Assembly: GCF_000001735.4 (NCBI RefSeq)
Contig: NC_003075.7
Coordinates: 16,183,001-16,247,000, forward strand
Reading direction: 5' to 3'
Length of the DNA stretch: 64,000 bases
DNA from: Arabidopsis thaliana
Lineage: Eukaryota; Streptophyta; Magnoliopsida; Brassicales; Brassicaceae
The notes under the pieces were generated by a model. The model saw only the letters and a list, made by a program, of their open reading frames with translations, made no database searches and was not told where the DNA came from. Both the position numbers and the translations under genes were made by a program. Shown one piece after another: positions 1-10,588 of this stretch. Each line of letters begins with the position of its first letter. Within the stretch, counting starts at the first letter, position 1.

Positions 1-1
1 T

Positions 2-304
2 AACCAGCGTAAAGGTGACTGCGCTATGAAACACTCGAGCGGGTCCTATGGAGAGAACATCGCTTGGAGCAGCGGTAGCATGACAGGCGTAGCAGCAGTT
101 GACATGTGGGTGGACGAGCAATTTGACTACGATTATGATTCCAATACATGTGCATGGGACAAACAGTGTGGCCACTATACTCAGGTTGTGTGGAGAAACT
201 CGGAGAGGTTGGGATGTGCAAAAGTGAGATGCAACAATGGTCAAACCTTTATCACTTGCAACTACGATCCTCCCGGTAACTGGGTTGGCGAGTGGCCTTA
301 CTAA
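2..304 (+). CDS. CAP/PR-1-like secreted protein, 3' part only
   Basis: This is the C-terminal 100 residues of a pathogenesis-related-1-like protein of the CAP (SCP/TAPS) family; the 5' part lies left of the window. The open frame enters at base 2 and ends at TAA 302-304. Visible family signatures are GSYGENIAW, the CAP signature [17 protein letters not shown] and the C-terminal [15 protein letters not shown] motif. Five cysteines fit the conserved PR-1 disulfide pattern. Family members are secreted to the apoplast, bind sterols and are often linked to defence, but no role is shown here. It matches AT4G33720 from memory. The next gene on the same strand is a paralogue, so this is a tandem pair. 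Confidence 0.93.
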   Translation, partial: NQRKGDCAMKHSSGSYGENIAWSSGSMTGVAAVDMWVDEQFDYDYDSNTCAWDKQCGHYTQVVWRNSERLGCAKVRCNNGQTFITCNYDPPGNWVGEWPY

Positions 305-1985
305 AAGAAAACTCCATTTAAATGTTTTCGAATATATGTTATCCACATGTATATATGTATTGTTTCCATGTTGTTCAGTTATACCAATCATCTATCGTCA
401 GCTAATAAAGATTGGTTTGTGTGGTCCTGGTCCGGTCCGGTCTTCTTTTGTACCACATGTATAATGTATGCGTGGATTTTTATAATGGAATAAGAAAAAT
501 GCAATGCTACGGCTTGCACTTGCTTTGTTTGCTATATGAAAATCTCCTCTCCTTCTATATATACACATTAATTAATACATGATTATTCAGGTTTTTATTC
601 TTTGCATATCAAATTTTTGTATCTACGTACATTCAAAAGAAAACAACATATGTACCAGATTTCCTTTTTTACCAATAATCTCTTCTAGATTGTTAGGTTA
701 AGAACAAAAAAGTCAAACGAAAGCGTGCTATCTTTTCCTCCGTTTGCGTTTTTAGCTAGGTTCAATATTAAAATATCAATTTACTTAAGAAAATTTGTAG
801 AGATGTGTTTATTGAATCGTAAATTCAACTAAAAATTAAATTATATTAAATATAAATATGCAAACACAATCAGAAAAATCAACCGATAAATTGTTGAATT
901 AAAATAATCAAACCCTTTACTTTTTCATCTCCATATGAATTAACAAAAAAAATGTTCCAAGCTACTTTCAAGCGATATCTCCATTAAGGAACAAAAAAAG
1001 TCGAAGCCATTCATTTCTTCCGAGAAACAGAGATTCAATGTTAGCATAATATGTTTTTGTGGAATTAATCTCCGATATTGTTTCCACTCCTTTTTAGTCT
1101 CTTTGATATTATTGTATAGTATCCCTGTATGAGACAGTGACTTTATATTCGGAAGATAAGCTATAGATGAATTATGTTAATTGTAAACAACGTTAGCTAT
1201 AATAATATTTTCACATCGACATCGTCTGAGAGTGCCTCGGTCATCCGGCTGCTTGTGCGAGGAGGCTGCGCACTATACTACGTTGACTACTGTAATATTA
1301 AAGTTTAAACACATTTGTAAATTGTGATTGAATTAATATAAGAGAATATATGCCAAGGTTTTTAATCCGTTACGTTAGCTGAATTTTTGAAAATGATTTT
1401 ACACCAACCATAGTTTTGGTTTGGATACTTTGGCTAGATGAATAGCCAACGAAGTGAACTTAAAATTTTCTCGTGTATATGGTATATATATTCTCCTCTT
1501 TTCTGTATGTTTTTAATATATATCTATCATGAATTTTTTTTCCTCACCATGAATGAGTATTTGCTTTATTTATATGGACCTAGCTAGGGTTGATTAGGTC
1601 CGCGCGCTACCATCTAAATAGTCCAGAGAAACGATTGAACAAAAAATATTATTCATAGCTATCTGAGACTTAAGCGATGAATGGTTAAACTTTATTACGT
1701 TCTTTATTGATCGGTTGAACGAAAAAAAAATACAAGTCCCATTTTATAAAATAATATCTACCAATCCATAGCCGAAACCAATAATTGTAAAGATATTATT
1801 CCACCACCCTTAGCCGACCGAGATACTCATCACTATCAACTCTACAATCATGCCACCTTTTTTTGTGCACACCTACAATCCTAATAATTAACGTGCGTAC
1901 ATCATTTCACAATGTTTGAAAACCTTTTTAAGTATAGTTTCTAATCCGATTTACTTCAAAACGTGACACCAACTAGGCCATTAAC
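305..1985. other. Intergenic region between the two CAP genes
   Basis: The first 150 bases or so are 3' UTR of the first CAP gene. The rest is AT-rich with stops in all frames. I see no RNA gene, transposon end or conserved coding stretch; the right end holds the promoter of the second CAP gene. Confidence 0.6.
404..409 (+). terminator. Candidate polyadenylation signal of the first CAP gene
   Basis: A canonical AATAAA lies 100 bases after the stop codon, followed by T/G-rich sequence (TGGTTTGTGTGG). This is the usual near-upstream element position for a plant 3' end. Confidence 0.5.
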
Positions 1986-1994
1986 TATATATAA
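1986..1994 (+). promoter_or_regulatory. TATA box of second CAP gene
   Basis: TATATATAA lies 104 bases before the chosen ATG (2098). It predicts a transcription start near 2020 and a leader of about 75 bases, which supports the ATG at 2098 over an in-frame extension that starts further upstream. Confidence 0.6.
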
Positions 1995-2097
1995 TATATG
2001 TACATTCTATATAAACATCTTAAACTTTCTACAAGTATCCATCAAAACACACAAGAAAGTCATCTCACGCTATATTTGTTCCATACATTTTAGAAAA

Positions 2098-2616
2098 ATG
2101 TTTCATAAGGTTGCTATTGAAACCTTGGTTCTCCTACTTCTCATCAATTACTTGACACAAATCGATGTTTCCTCCGCACAATACTCTCAGTATCCTCAGT
2201 CCCATGAATATCCTGACAGCTACCTTAGACCCCACAACGCAGCCCGAGCCGCGGTCAAAGTCAAGCCTCTAAGATGGGATTTCGGTATAGCCACTGTGGC
2301 TCAGGACTACGCAAACCATCTAGCCTCAGGTCCATGCAGTCTTGAACATTCCTCTGGACCATATGGAGAGAATCTTGCATTTGGCAGTGGAGACATGTCG
2401 GCCGCTCAGGCGGTTGCGATGTGGGTACATGAGAAGTCGTACTATGATTTTTACTCAAACTCGTGCCATGGTCCGGCTTGTGGACACTACACGCAGGTCG
2501 TGTGGCGTGGCTCAGCTCGTCTCGGTTGTGGTAAGGCTAAGTGTAATAATGGTGCCAGTATTGTTGTGTGTAACTATGACCCCGCAGGCAATTACATTGG
2601 AGCTAGACCATATTGA
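2098..2616 (+). CDS. CAP/PR-1-like secreted protein, intronless
   Basis: A complete 172-residue CAP-domain protein encoded by a single exon. The reading frame is open further 5', but the ATG at 2098 is chosen because it directly precedes a typical signal peptide (MFHKVAIETLVLLLLINYLT, cleavage likely after VSSA at about residue 27) and lies downstream of the TATA box. The domain runs from SYLRPHNAARA to ARPY. Visible motifs are [28 protein letters not shown] and CNYDPAGNYIG. Six cysteines in PR-1 spacing are present. Predicted apoplastic; the family binds sterols and is commonly induced in defence or expressed in roots, but nothing here shows which. Matches AT4G33730 from memory. Tandem paralogue of the gene at the left edge. 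Confidence 0.95.
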   Translation: MFHKVAIETLVLLLLINYLTQIDVSSAQYSQYPQSHEYPDSYLRPHNAARAAVKVKPLRWDFGIATVAQDYANHLASGPCSLEHSSGPYGENLAFGSGDMSAAQAVAMWVHEKSYYDFYSNSCHGPACGHYTQVVWRGSARLGCGKAKCNNGASIVVCNYDPAGNYIGARPY

Positions 2617-3890
2617 TTTCAAATTCAATTGATGAATGTGTGTAAAGATTGTGGTATTGATTACTTTTTTTTTCATTTGAGAATTCAGTACATGAGAAAA
2701 CATTACGTTAAAATTTGTGTAATTACAAAAATGTTCCTTTTTGATCGCATAACCAAAGATCACGGAGAAGGGACTTTCCATAATGCTATGGTTTATGCCG
2801 TTGTTATTAACAACTTGTTAAGCGCTGATAGTAGATATTTGATCTCATCATGCTGGTTTTATGGAGATTAGGGAACAGCCTCAGAACAGCCCATATTAAC
2901 TCAGTTTTGAAATTTGAAATCCTTCTTATTGGGAATAACTATGTTATACCATTAATTTCGTTGTATAAAACCATTAATCTCTCTTGAATTCACTCCTGCT
3001 AAGTTCTTAATTATCGATGGTTTTATTGGTGAATTAGTATGCACAAATTTAAACGACATATTATATTTTTCATCTACTAGTTAATGAAAACATAATAGAG
3101 ATACTACAGGCTGGGGTTAAATGGTTTCTAAATTAGATGATTAATTTAATTGAAAAAGTGGATTTTCATTTTTATAAAGTTCTAAGGAAAACTTGTAGTT
3201 GTGGATAACAAAAAGGTTTTTTTTTTTTTTTTCATTTGAACCATTGTAAAACCCAATAAGATATAATAGTTGAAGATTTTCCAAGTCCGAAATACTTAGT
3301 CACATTGATTGGAATAACAAAAAGACCTTCTGATAATTTAAAAAAAAAAAAGAGAGCATGTTGATAGAAAAAAAGACAAAGAGAACACATCAGATAATAT
3401 ATCAAATGTGTACTTGCTCTCTCGACAATTCTATTTCTTAGACTAATAAAATGGTCTTGTCCCCTTCTCTAGTCCACTTTGACCACTTCAAGAATGACTC
3501 ATACACATTAGGTTACCTATAAACAACAATAAGAGAGCAAGGAAGTGGATTTCTCTTTTTTTTTTTTCAACTTTCAATATACACATAGGAGTTTATTTCA
3601 TTTTTCTAACAAATAAACTAGAATGATCTTATTTTATTCTTTCCTTTTTTCATGAAATTGAAGAATTTGAAGATCATTGAATTATTGCAACTATTAATCA
3701 TTTAATTTTTTAATTTTTTTTGTTATCAATAATTGCAATTATTAGAGAATTATTCCTAAAAATAATTAAAAAAATAATGGAGTAGACAATAGTCATAGCT
3801 TCACCATCTTTGCGTTGTCTGGGCCTTACCTCTGTCCTTCACACTCTTTCCTCTGTTCAAAGTTTTTTCTCTTTTTTTGGTTCTTTAACT
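2617..3890. other. Intergenic region, CAP gene to acidic-protein gene
   Basis: AT-rich spacer with several T and A homopolymer runs (about 3218-3231, 3340-3351, 3556-3568). No coding or RNA gene is visible. Its right end is the promoter of the next + strand gene. Confidence 0.55.
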
Positions 3891-3900
3891 ATAATAAACT
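3891..3900 (+). promoter_or_regulatory. TATA-like element and split 5' leader of acidic-protein gene
   Basis: TATAATAAAC lies about 490 bases before the ATG. The long distance is explained by a leader intron: CAG followed by GTACTC at about 3954-3960 is a good donor, and TTGTCACAG at about 4317-4325 or TATAGCAG at about 4355-4361 are candidate acceptors after T-rich tracts. So the 5' UTR is probably split, with a CT-rich first exon at about 3925-3955. Confidence 0.5.
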
Positions 3901-4383
3901 CGAAGCTCTAAAGAAAGCTTCTCTGTCTTCTTCTCTTAGATAACTCTTACTCAGGTACTCCCTTCCTCACAAAACTTTTGTTTCTTTTGAGTTGTCTCCG
4001 AATCTGATTCTTGTCCCTTCTATAGCTCATCTTTTCCTGTTATCTCTTTCTGGATGTTCTTGATTTTGGCTATTTTCAAGAATTGGTTTCTTGATTTGAC
4101 TTCTTTTAGCTGTTTTAAATTCGAAACTTGTTCTTCATTGAATTTGTCTTCAAGATTTGGGGGTTTTAAGTACTCAGTCTCTGTTTGCTGATTAGGGTAT
4201 CAACAGGATTGTAATTACTTTGATATATTTTCCTTTTGCATGTCACATCTTCTCTACTGTTCTAATTGGTTTTGAGGGGATTGATTATCTTTTATTCTAT
4301 AAAAGCTGTTTCTTTATTGTCACAGGTTAAAAATATTGAGTTATGGTTTTTTGTATAGCAGCTGAGAAGAAGTATTGTTGAAG

Positions 4384-5802
4384 ATGAAGAAAACATCAAC
4401 CAGAAGCCAAAGAGGAAGCAAAGGTATCAAAGGGAAGCATGTCCTGCAGATATGTGTTCTGCTTGGAGTATGCATTTGGTTAATCTATCAAGTGAAGTAT
4501 TCTCATGATAAGAAGAAGGAATTTTATGAGAAAGATGTCGAGAAATCGACGGTGTTGTTGTCAGAGGTTGAAGATGGAGTGGTGAAGCTTGGGAGGAAAG
4601 ATCTTCTTCCTAAGAATTATAACCAGAAGGAAAACGAGAAGCACGTGGAAGAGGATGAGGATGAAGAAGAGATCAGTCATGGAGGTGAAGAGAAGGAGAA
4701 GAAGAGTAAAGTAGAGAATGGTAATCATGAGGAGGAGGTGGAGAAAGACGAGGAAGAGGAAGTAGCTGAGGATGATGAAGAAGATAAGAATAAGCAAGGA
4801 GAGGAAGTAGCTGAGGAGGATGAGGAAGAGAACAAACATGAGGAAGATGAGATTGATGAACAAGATCAAAGTAAAAATGCTGGAGATACTGATAAGGATG
4901 ATGAAACACTTGAAGAAGAGAAAGAGAGTGGAATGAGTGAGAACGATGAGAAAGAAAAAGAGACTAATCATGCAGATGAAATTGATATGACAGTTGATGA
5001 GGCACGCGAGGAGCATTACAAGGCTGATGATGCTTCCAGTGCTGTGTCTCATGAGTCTCGGATACTGAACACTGAGAAACTGAAAGAAAGTTCAAATGAA
5101 ACAGCTCAAGAGAACAATCCCAATGGCGCTACGAGCGAGGTTGAGATCCAGAAGGAACCTGACTTGAAGTTAGGAGAAGCAGAAAACACCAATTTTGTGA
5201 ACAAAACAACCACAGATGTGAAAGATGGTGACAGTGAATCATCCAGTTCTGAAACAAAAAGCGCGGTAACTGAATCACAAAGTGAAACAGTTAATGGCAA
5301 TTCGACAGTAGCACTTTTTGAAGCGTCAGAGTTTGTGAAGAACGAAACAGAAATCATGAGAGATCGGAGTCAAGGAGATGGTGCACTGCCTGCAGGATTC
5401 TCTGAACCACAGCCGCCCGTCTTGGAACTTGAGAAAAACCGTAACGAATCTGATCCCGACATCCCTATTTCTGCTGACATTACCAACAAAGATTTCATTC
5501 AAGATGAGTCTAGGAACTCAACTTCAGAATCTTCTCTACTTGAAAACATCGCTGGCTCAAACACGACCGAGGTGAATGAGAATTCAAGGTCTGAAGGTGA
5601 TGATGATGAATCAGGTGAAAAGGAAAGTTCAAACATTTTCTCCACAGAGCTAACAGAGGAGGCAGATAATACTTCCGGAACGTCGATTTCCCAAGAAGAG
5701 ATGGATGCTCTCACTGATCCACAAACTCTTCCTGATATAAGAATAGAAGGCAATGAAGAAGATGAAGAGGAAGCAATTGGAGCAGAGAGAAAGAAACTCT
5801 AG
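4384..5802 (+). CDS. Highly acidic single-pass membrane protein, function unknown
   Basis: A 472-residue protein in one coding exon. The frame is open slightly further 5', but the first ATG is at 4384. The N-terminus is very basic (MKKTSTRSQRGSKGIKGK), followed by one hydrophobic segment at residues 19-37 (HVLQICVLLGVCIWLIYQV), so it is probably a signal-anchored type II protein. The rest is low-complexity and strongly acidic: Glu/Asp/Lys-rich repeats at residues about 80-210, then Ser/Thr/Asn-rich sequence with several N-x-S/T sequons, and a less repetitive C-terminal block (TLPDIRIEGNEEDEEEAIGA). Matches AT4G33740 from memory, a plant-specific family with no assigned biochemical role. Codon periodicity of the acidic part makes long shadow frames on the other strand, which are not genes. 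Confidence 0.9.
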   Translation: MKKTSTRSQRGSKGIKGKHVLQICVLLGVCIWLIYQVKYSHDKKKEFYEKDVEKSTVLLSEVEDGVVKLGRKDLLPKNYNQKENEKHVEEDEDEEEISHGGEEKEKKSKVENGNHEEEVEKDEEEEVAEDDEEDKNKQGEEVAEEDEEENKHEEDEIDEQDQSKNAGDTDKDDETLEEEKESGMSENDEKEKETNHADEIDMTVDEAREEHYKADDASSAVSHESRILNTEKLKESSNETAQENNPNGATSEVEIQKEPDLKLGEAENTNFVNKTTTDVKDGDSESSSSETKSAVTESQSETVNGNSTVALFEASEFVKNETEIMRDRSQGDGALPAGFSEPQPPVLELEKNRNESDPDIPISADITNKDFIQDESRNSTSESSLLENIAGSNTTEVNENSRSEGDDDESGEKESSNIFSTELTEEADNTSGTSISQEEMDALTDPQTLPDIRIEGNEEDEEEAIGAERKKL

Positions 5803-6284
5803 TGGAAAAAAGGATAAGTTAATGTAAAATGTTTTTATGCTTTTGCAGCCATGTCATTGTAAAAGCTAAAAACATCAGTCTGTCTCTGTTACTTAGTTTC
5901 GCAAATCTGTATATTATTCATTTGGAACTTGGCTACGGATTGCTTTCACTGCTCTACATGAAACTTGACTTCAACACTAATAGTAGAAGAGGAGCTCAAT
6001 AGTCAGTTAAGTGTCCTGTGATCAACTCTGCGAGTAATTAAAGCTGCAGAAACTCAGAAGACATGAATATCTGACCAGGACTCGCTTGTTATAGATGCAT
6101 TTGGAATATCAACTCTATAAATGATTATTGTGGGTTCATTACACTATGTCAAAAGTGGGAATTTTGCAAATCACTTCTGCAAATATTGTTTCAAAAAGGT
6201 GACATTGATAACAAATTTCTTTAAAATCAATAACCAATGATGTTAAGAGTAAACAGAAGATACAATTGTTTGTGTTGAGAGCTA
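5803..6284. other. Convergent 3' regions
   Basis: Short spacer between two genes transcribed toward each other. It must carry both 3' UTRs, so the transcripts may come close or overlap. No other gene is seen. Confidence 0.6.
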
Positions 6285-9200
6285 TTATTTGGTGCGGATG
6301 GAGAGATCTTGAAGCTGCTTTGGATCGACTTCCGAGGGAGTCCTTGTTAGGGCACATTGCGCTGTGGTTGTCTTTGGAAAGGCTATTACATCTCTTATGG
6401 AACTCGCACCTCCCAGCATCATCACCATTCTATCCAATCCATAAGCAATTCCACCTGTAATTTCATATCAAATACTAATGTTTCATCAACCATGCTTGAC
6501 CAATCTTGTTTAACATCATCATCATCCAGTGTCAAAAAAGTTTAAGACCCCAATTTCTCTTAAAGATCCTAGGCAGAAACTTGTTCCAACACAACAAAAG
6601 AGAGGTTGAACCAGTCTATACTCTTAAGCATATACGTAACGATGTTGTATTAATCTATTCTTAAGTCTCAGATTTTTTGACCTTAAGAAATATTTACATA
6701 CCATGAGGAGGAGCACCCATGTCAAGAGCCTCCAGAAGATAGCCAAACTTTGATTCAGCCTGTATGTAGGGAAAAAAATGAGATATGGATTATCTGCATA
6801 TATGATAGCGCTGGCACTCTGAACAACAAAATGGATAGTTTCCAATTGATAAAAAAGGTGACTCTCACCTCTTCAGGTGAGATGCCAATGATCTCCAAAA
6901 CCTTTTCTTGAACATCCCGCTTATATATCCTCAAACTTCCTCCACCAATCTATATACATAAGAATTTTTCTCAAAAGATCTCCCAAGCCATTGTTCTAGA
7001 GAGAAGAAATGGTCAAGCTGTTTACCTCGACCCCATTATAGACCATGTCATAAGCTAGAGCTCGTGCAGAAGGCAAGTCATCCATATCTTCCGGCTTAGG
7101 AGCTGTGAATGGATGATGTAATGCCTGAAGAGATATGCCTTTTCATATTAGACAACATATTTGGATATTAATCTCATCTCATGCAAGAAATTAAATTATG
7201 AAACGACATACCTCAAGCCTCTGCTCTGGCTCATTCCACTCGAACATTGGGAAATCTGTCACCCACAGAATTGAGTGCTTGGACTGTATAATATAGAAGA
7301 AATGGCATAAATCTGAGTCTGTCATCAAGTGGAACAAAAAAGTGTTTGGCCAATGGAAAAACTTACATGGTCAATCAAATCCATGTCATGGGCTACAAAG
7401 AGTCTTAACCTATCTAGGGTTTTATTAACCGAAGTAACAGGACCCACTCCAAATAATATAAGATCACCAGGTGCTGCTCCACATTGTTTCACAAAGTTTA
7501 TTTTACCTGCTGAGTCTAAACTAGAAACTAATGCTGCAATTCCCTCGATCTCGCCTGCATCATAAGGTTAGACCTAATTAGAGCTAAAAGTACACAGAAT
7601 TATTATATGACTATTAGGAAAAGAGAAAAAAAAATCGAAGAGAAAAAAGTAAGCTTGATTTATCTATTTACCATTATCCAAGACCTTCAAGAAAGGCAGA
7701 CCCTTTGCTCCGGATTTCATTGCTTCATTGTAAATATCTCCTTTTTTGAGAGCTGAGTTTGAATACTTTTTAGCACCCAAAGGCACACACAATACCTTAA
7801 TGATTCCACCACTTTCAAGGGCCTCTGTAAAAACCCTGAAGGACGATTCTGTGAAAACGTTTGAAACCTGCAATTTCAGAAGCTTGAGATTTTAACTTTA
7901 AAATAGACTTCAGCACAGAAAATGGGAAACAGCTCTAAAATGCTCTTCCTGGTTGAAGAAAAAATCCAGCATAAGCAATTATTCCCATGCACAAAAAAAA
8001 GCAGGCAAAGAGACATATAGATGCTTCTTTGTAACATTAGCTAAAAACCAAGATGTGGATAATATTACATCTTTCAACTCGAGATCAAATCTTGTATCAG
8101 GTCTATCGGATCCATAACGATCCATTGCATCAGCATATGTAAGCCTTGGGAATGGATCAGGTAGCTGGATACCTTTGATCTCTGAAAACACCTGCACAAG
8201 AAGGTCAAGCAATCAAAATTGCTGACAGCACATTACTAATTTAAAGAGAAGAGATCCACATACAAAATGAGCTTTGGAATTTCAGGACATAAAGGAATTA
8301 CTAGAAACATATCAAGAAGCAACAAGTTTGTACAACATTGAGCCACATGCGTCATTGTCACAGAAGATACAAAGTCATAAAAAACAGTTTCAACAGTACT
8401 CTAACCTTACGGATAAGATCTTCATTCAGCTTCAGCATGTCCTCCATAGGCATGAAAGCCATTTCCATATCAAGCTGAGTAAATTCAGGCTGCCTATCAG
8501 CTCTTAGATCTTCATCTCTAAAACATCTGATAGTAGAAAAAACAAACGCATGAGAGAGAAATCATTTGCATCAGGAGTCCTGCTTTTGGTGGTAAATGAA
8601 GGTGATGAGCCATTTATGTCAGGGAGGCTTATGCTGAACCAAACTTAAGTGCCAAAGATCATATATATACCTGGCTATCTGGTAATATTTGTCAAAACCA
8701 GAGACCATTAACATCTGCTTGAAGAGCTGTGGACTTTGTGGCAAAGCATAGAATGTTCCTGACTTCGAAAGAAAATTAGATAGAATCAGACCTATAAACT
8801 ATGATATAAGCTTATACTTCAGGGAAACTTAATTCTTTGTTGGGAAATACATTAGGATGAAAAAAGTATTGGCACCTGAATTCTTGACGGAACCAGATAA
8901 TCTCGCGCGCCTTCTGGAGTAGATCTAGAGAGTATTGGAGTTTCAATCTGACATAAACAACAGACCAACATGAAAAACTGGGAAATGGCCAAAACTGAAA
9001 AATATAAATTAGATTTCAAATAGAGTAGGAACACACCTCAATAAAACCATGTCTGTCTTCTAGGTATCTCCTAATCAGCTTCACCACATTATGGCGAAGA
9101 ACTATATTATTCTTCATTTGCTGACGGCGCAGATCAAGACATCGAAATCTAACATCATACAAGCCAAATCCAAAACATGAGTTAGCATTTGGAGATTCGA

Positions 9201-10260
9201 TACGATAAACCAACCATGCAAGATCAATCATATATCTAATATTTCACCTTAAGCGAATTTCTTCTTTAATCAAATCTTTGTTCTCGTCTGCAGTAGTAAC
9301 TAAGAAGGGAAGCTTTGTCCTCACAGGATTCAATATTTCAACATGCTCTGCAACTACCTAATGCAACATACTACACACATCAACGTTACATATAGGATAT
9401 ATAAAATGCAGCTGAGCTGAATGAGAAGGCATACCTCGACGAATCCCGTTTTCATTTTCTTGTTGACGGACTCATTTGGCCTACTACGCACAGTACCTTC
9501 CACCAAAACAACGTACTCAAGCCTCATGTCATTGATCAAGCCATGTGCCTCAGGAAACTCATCCGGAAGCGTCCTAACCTAAGATTATAAAACTTTCAAA
9601 CATAAACGAATCATACAGTCCCCAAATATCCATCTTTGCGTTACACAAATTGGGTAAGAAAGAATTGAAAATGGTCGAATCAAGGATAATCATCTAGAAC
9701 CAAAGAAGCAACTAAAGAGAAACTCAAGTAAAATCCAGGAATCGGATTGAATTAAACTCTACTCAATTGTTTCTTATTCAGATTCAACACCAATCACTGA
9801 GTAGAAAGTTCATTGCTGAGACGAAACTTCTAAATACTAATCTACTGAAACATTATGCTTCACGACTATATAATGCAAAAAAGCATTAGGTGAAACCTTA
9901 AACCTGGACAATGCCGGTATGATCTCTAAGATTAAGGAAAGTGAGGCCACCATGAACTCGGTGAAGGGCGACCCATCCGCAAAGGTGGACTCTTTTACCA
10001 ACATCATTGACTGATAACTCGCCGCATAGCTCTGTCCGTGACACCCACCGGAGAACCGACGGAGGAGATGGAACCGGCTTCACTACTACATCGCCGGAGG
10101 CAGCTGCAACAGGGGAACTGGAGAAGGTTCTTCGAGTTCCGGGAAGTGGGTTTGTCCGTTTGGGTACGACGAAGAAATTAGTAGCGTTAGAGATGGATAT
10201 GGCTGTGGCGGAGAGGAAACGAGTAGGTCGGAGAGGCAAAGTTCGTAGGAGGAGAGACAT
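6285..10260 (-). CDS. OKI1: Organellar aspartyl-tRNA synthetase (bacterial type), 15 exons
   Basis: Charges tRNA(Asp) with aspartate in organelles. Exons: 9904-10260, 9435-9578, 9248-9357, 9037-9148, 8876-8947, 8671-8762, 8406-8526, 8069-8191, 7672-7867, 7367-7554, 7212-7283, 7026-7124, 6869-6949, 6702-6759, 6285-6454; all GT-AG, 664 residues. Residues 1-70 are Ser/Thr/Arg-rich and suit a mitochondrial/plastid transit peptide. Next comes the OB-fold anticodon-binding domain ([18 protein letters not shown]), then the class II catalytic core with motif 2 ([20 protein letters not shown], about 298-317) and motif 3 ([16 protein letters not shown], about 609-624). The insertion between them has the GAD-type domain of bacterial AspRS, and the length exceeds bacterial enzymes mainly by the transit peptide. 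Matches AT4G33760; the symbol, for a meristem-size mutant, is from memory. Confidence 0.95.
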
Positions 10261-10363
10261 TGTTGGGTGGGACGAGAGTTAGATAAAGAGAGAAAAGGTT
10301 TAAGGGATTGCGTTTTTAGAGACGACGAAATCAATTCGATCGAACCGGTTAAGATTGATTCGG

Positions 10364-10371
10364 TTTATATA
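10364..10371 (-). promoter_or_regulatory. TATA box of AspRS gene
   Basis: On the minus strand this reads TATATAAA, 104 bases upstream of the AspRS ATG. Only 328 bases separate this ATG from the stop of the upstream ITPK2 gene, so the promoter is compact and probably overlaps the ITPK2 3' UTR. Confidence 0.6.
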
Positions 10372-10588
10372 ACGAACCGCTATGGTCAAAATAAGAATTC
10401 AGATATCGTTTGGTCAACTTTGGATGAAGAGACGTTTATTTCACTGAAAATTCAAAATCAGTAATCAAAACTTGTTTATCTGATACTGCTTCCAAAAGGG
10501 AGAGCTAAATTCTGTACAAATCCATAATTAGACATTTTATTATTTGTCGCTTCTTAGTAGACCATCTAAAAACTGCCGCCATTTTCTT

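Noticed and set aside
1963-2097. 45-codon in-frame N-terminal extension of the second CAP gene
   Set aside because: It would start upstream of the predicted transcription start and bury the signal peptide inside the protein.
4561-5052. 163-codon minus-strand open frame inside the acidic-protein gene, rich in Leu/Phe/Ile
   Set aside because: It is the mirror of the Glu/Asp/Lys-rich codons on the plus strand; hydrophobic composition follows from that, and it has no splice or promoter support.
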